From positions 1,302,001 through 1,366,000 of the forward strand of contig NC_019779.1 of assembly GCF_000317635.1 (NCBI RefSeq): a DNA stretch of 64,000 nt. Direction: 5' to 3'. The stretch is from Halothece sp. PCC 7418. Lineage in GTDB: Bacteria; Cyanobacteriota; Cyanobacteriia; Cyanobacteriales; Rubidibacteraceae. The number at the start of each line of letters is the position of its first letter. Positions within the stretch are counted from its first letter, which is position 1. The translations under genes were made by a program, and so were the position numbers. Positions 61,522-64,000 of this stretch are shown piece after piece. The notes under the pieces were generated by a model. That model searched no databases. It saw nothing but the letters and a program-made list of their open reading frames with translations, and had not been told where the DNA came from.

Positions 61522-61551
61522 CTCCCGTTATAAGCGAAGGTTTAGCGGGAG
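61522..61551. terminator. Hairpin between converging rplI and hemB
   Basis: CTCCCGTTA / TAGCGGGAG, one wobble, 12-base loop, directly before the hemB stop. There is no T-run on the plus side, so it is only a candidate bidirectional terminator. Confidence 0.45.
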
Positions 61552-61555
61552 AGTG

Positions 61556-62587
<1,032 letters not shown>

Positions 62588-62701
62588 TTAAACGATCTTT
62601 CCACAATTTTCGCACTAATTTCCTATTCTAAGAAAGTTCGTTTTGAACTCTCCACGGATTAAAATCGACGTGGATTCCAAACGTTGCTTCGCATGATAGA
62701 C

Positions 62702-62742
62702 GGGGCTTTCAGGGTGCTGAAATGAATTCAGCACACAGCCCC
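62702..62742. repeat. Subterminal hairpin at the 3' side of tnpB
   Basis: GTGCTGAA, 5-base loop, TTCAGCAC nested in GGGGCT / AGCCCC. It overlaps the tnpB stop codon. Imperfect palindromes at this place are the right-end structures of IS200/IS605 elements, and the transcript here would be the scaffold part of the omega (reRNA) guide. Confidence 0.6.
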
Positions 62743-64000
62743 TCCTAAAGCCATAATGCTTCGCGCTTTTCGTTTGGAGTTCCAAAGATAAAATCTTTGG
62801 GGCAGGTTCAAAGCTGCTCTACAGACCTTGGCTAGGACTAATCCTAGCTGTATCTCTACTTTTCTCAGAATGTTTGCCGCGGCTTGAGCATCAGCATTAA
62901 CGATTCTTCCCTGAGAATCTTGATAGCATCCTCTCGTTACTCGCTTTCCTGTGGGGGCGCACCTTTCGGGTTTCTCACCGAAGGTCGGTAGCAAATCACG
63001 ATCTAGAAAAGAGGCTTTTGAGGTATAAGATTCTTCAGTTTCTACAAACTCAATACCGTGTTCCTCTGCTAACTGCTGAATCCGATTTTTTAACTTAGCA
63101 GTGGGAATCTGAACAAAGTTTTGATTGTTCTTTCGTCCGATATTGACTCCTTGACGCTGACCTTTATTCCAACCGAAAACGATGATTCCTATATCTTTAT
63201 TAAGGCAATAGTTAATCACCATCTTTGCTGCCTTGTTTACAGCATCTCGGACTTGACGGTTTCGTTTTTCAGTGATTCTAGCTAACTCAAAGTCCCAATA
63301 ACCTTGAGGTTTTCCCTCTTTAAGAGAAGACACTCGGCGGTTATAGTTCTGCCATTCGAGATTTAAGTTTTCTCCCATCAATGATGAAAGACTCTCCAAT
63401 GGTGGAAACACAAGTTAACCAATTATCCAAGCCTGGATCAATTCCTAACGCTTCTGTAGAATTAACTGTGGTTTTGACTTCAGGTCTTTCATAAACCCAT
63501 TCCACATAAAACTCTCGGTTTCTAGGAATAATTCTTAACTCTTTAATACTCTCCCATTCAAGATTAGAAGGAAAAGGAACAAAAAATTCTGAGAGACCGA
63601 ACCATGCCTTAATTGTTTTTCCTAGCGGGATTCTGATTTGTTCATTTTTTAACTTCAGAGCTTGTTTTGGGTAGGAAGCAACCGCCATCCCTCCTTTATT
63701 TCTATAATTGGGAAGTTTAGGATGATTACTAATTTCTCCTTTGAAAAATGCTTTCCTCAAACCCTTATAGGACTTAAAAGATTCTGCGACGCTTCTAAGA
63801 ACCTGTTGAGCGCACTGAGAGTAGAGGGCTTTGAAGTTGACTTGTTCTTTTAGGACTTCTTCTGGTTCATATTTTCCAATGATCCGCCCTTCCTTAAAGA
63901 AAGTTTGACGGGCATAATAGATTCCACAATTTGTTAGGTTATTAGCCGTCTGGCAAATATGTTCTAATATTGGAATTGAGTCAGAGTTTGGGCTAATCCG
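62728..64000 (-). pseudogene. IS200/IS605-type tnpB (OrfB), frameshifted and cut by the window edge
   Basis: Translating the minus strand from the right edge gives an open frame through LEHICQTANNLTNCGIYYARQ, the TnpB N-terminus, to TAA near 63344. It includes GIDPGLDNWLTCVSTIGESFIIDG (first catalytic Asp). The protein continues in another frame from about 63370 (EWQNYNRRVSSLKEGK) through GFVETEESYTSKASFLDRDLLP-like residues to INADAQAAANILRKV (last catalytic Asp in NADAQAAANI). The break lies around 63345-63380. The zinc-finger CxxC pair is absent, as in some cyanobacterial TnpB. No tnpA lies in the window. TnpB is an RNA-guided nuclease in intact elements. Confidence 0.82.

Overview
The window is chromosomal DNA from a cyanobacterium. 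Three things support this: the palindrome GCGATCGC (HIP1, usually extended to CGCGATCGCG) occurs in most genes; heptanucleotide tandem repeats are scattered between genes; and the gene content is typical (ntcA, vipp1, an nblB-like gene, an acyl-lipid delta-9 desaturase, DUF3084, a cnfR/patB-type regulator, hemB with the Asp-type metal site). A unicellular Halothece/Dactylococcopsis-like host seems plausible, but the sequence alone does not prove it. I see no rRNA, tRNA or CRISPR array.

Layout. 0-36.6 kb is mostly ordinary core genome. It holds the C-terminus of a CheA-type hybrid kinase, a SpoIID/LytB protein, ntcA, DUF3084, a YqgF-like nuclease, two membrane proteins, rimI, clpC, a glycosyltransferase, a DUF547 protein, a rhodanese, an LptF/G permease, DUF1499, HEAT-repeat proteins, pcrA, glgA, typA, an ABC exporter, an aminotransferase, a thioredoxin, vipp1, a mazEF-type pair and a sodium:solute symporter. 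A nitrogen-fixation-related pocket (27.7-31.2 kb) pairs a ferredoxin-HTH regulator (CnfR/PatB type) with a NafY/NifX-type cofactor protein. A 1.2-kb spacer separates them and contains a short ribbon-helix-helix gene missed at ordinary length cutoffs and a 141-bp inverted-repeat element.

37-57.6 kb is an accessory, surface-oriented region. It contains a small acidic RTX-like protein, a TPR-GT61 fusion, two TPR scaffolds, a coiled-coil protein with a headless sulfotransferase domain, a 1211-residue TPR/GT/repeat/GT4 protein, one intact and one frameshifted sulfotransferase, a GT2 enzyme, and a ~1900-residue protein joining a secreted filamentous-haemagglutinin-type beta-helix to a CHAT caspase-like domain. 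My best candidate for an undescribed system is this TPR-glycosyltransferase-sulfotransferase locus, possibly making or attaching a sulfated glycan to the RTX-like protein. Its core (about 45.0-50.8 kb) lacks HIP1 and looks AT-rich, suggesting transfer.

57.6-64 kb returns to core genes: a Met-gamma-lyase-like enzyme, tandem delta-9 desaturase genes, rplI and hemB, then a frameshifted IS200/IS605-type tnpB running off the right edge. Two genes (desaturase copy 1 and one sulfotransferase) are broken at A7 tracts where A8 would restore the frame. This could be mutation, transcriptional slippage or homopolymer sequencing error.
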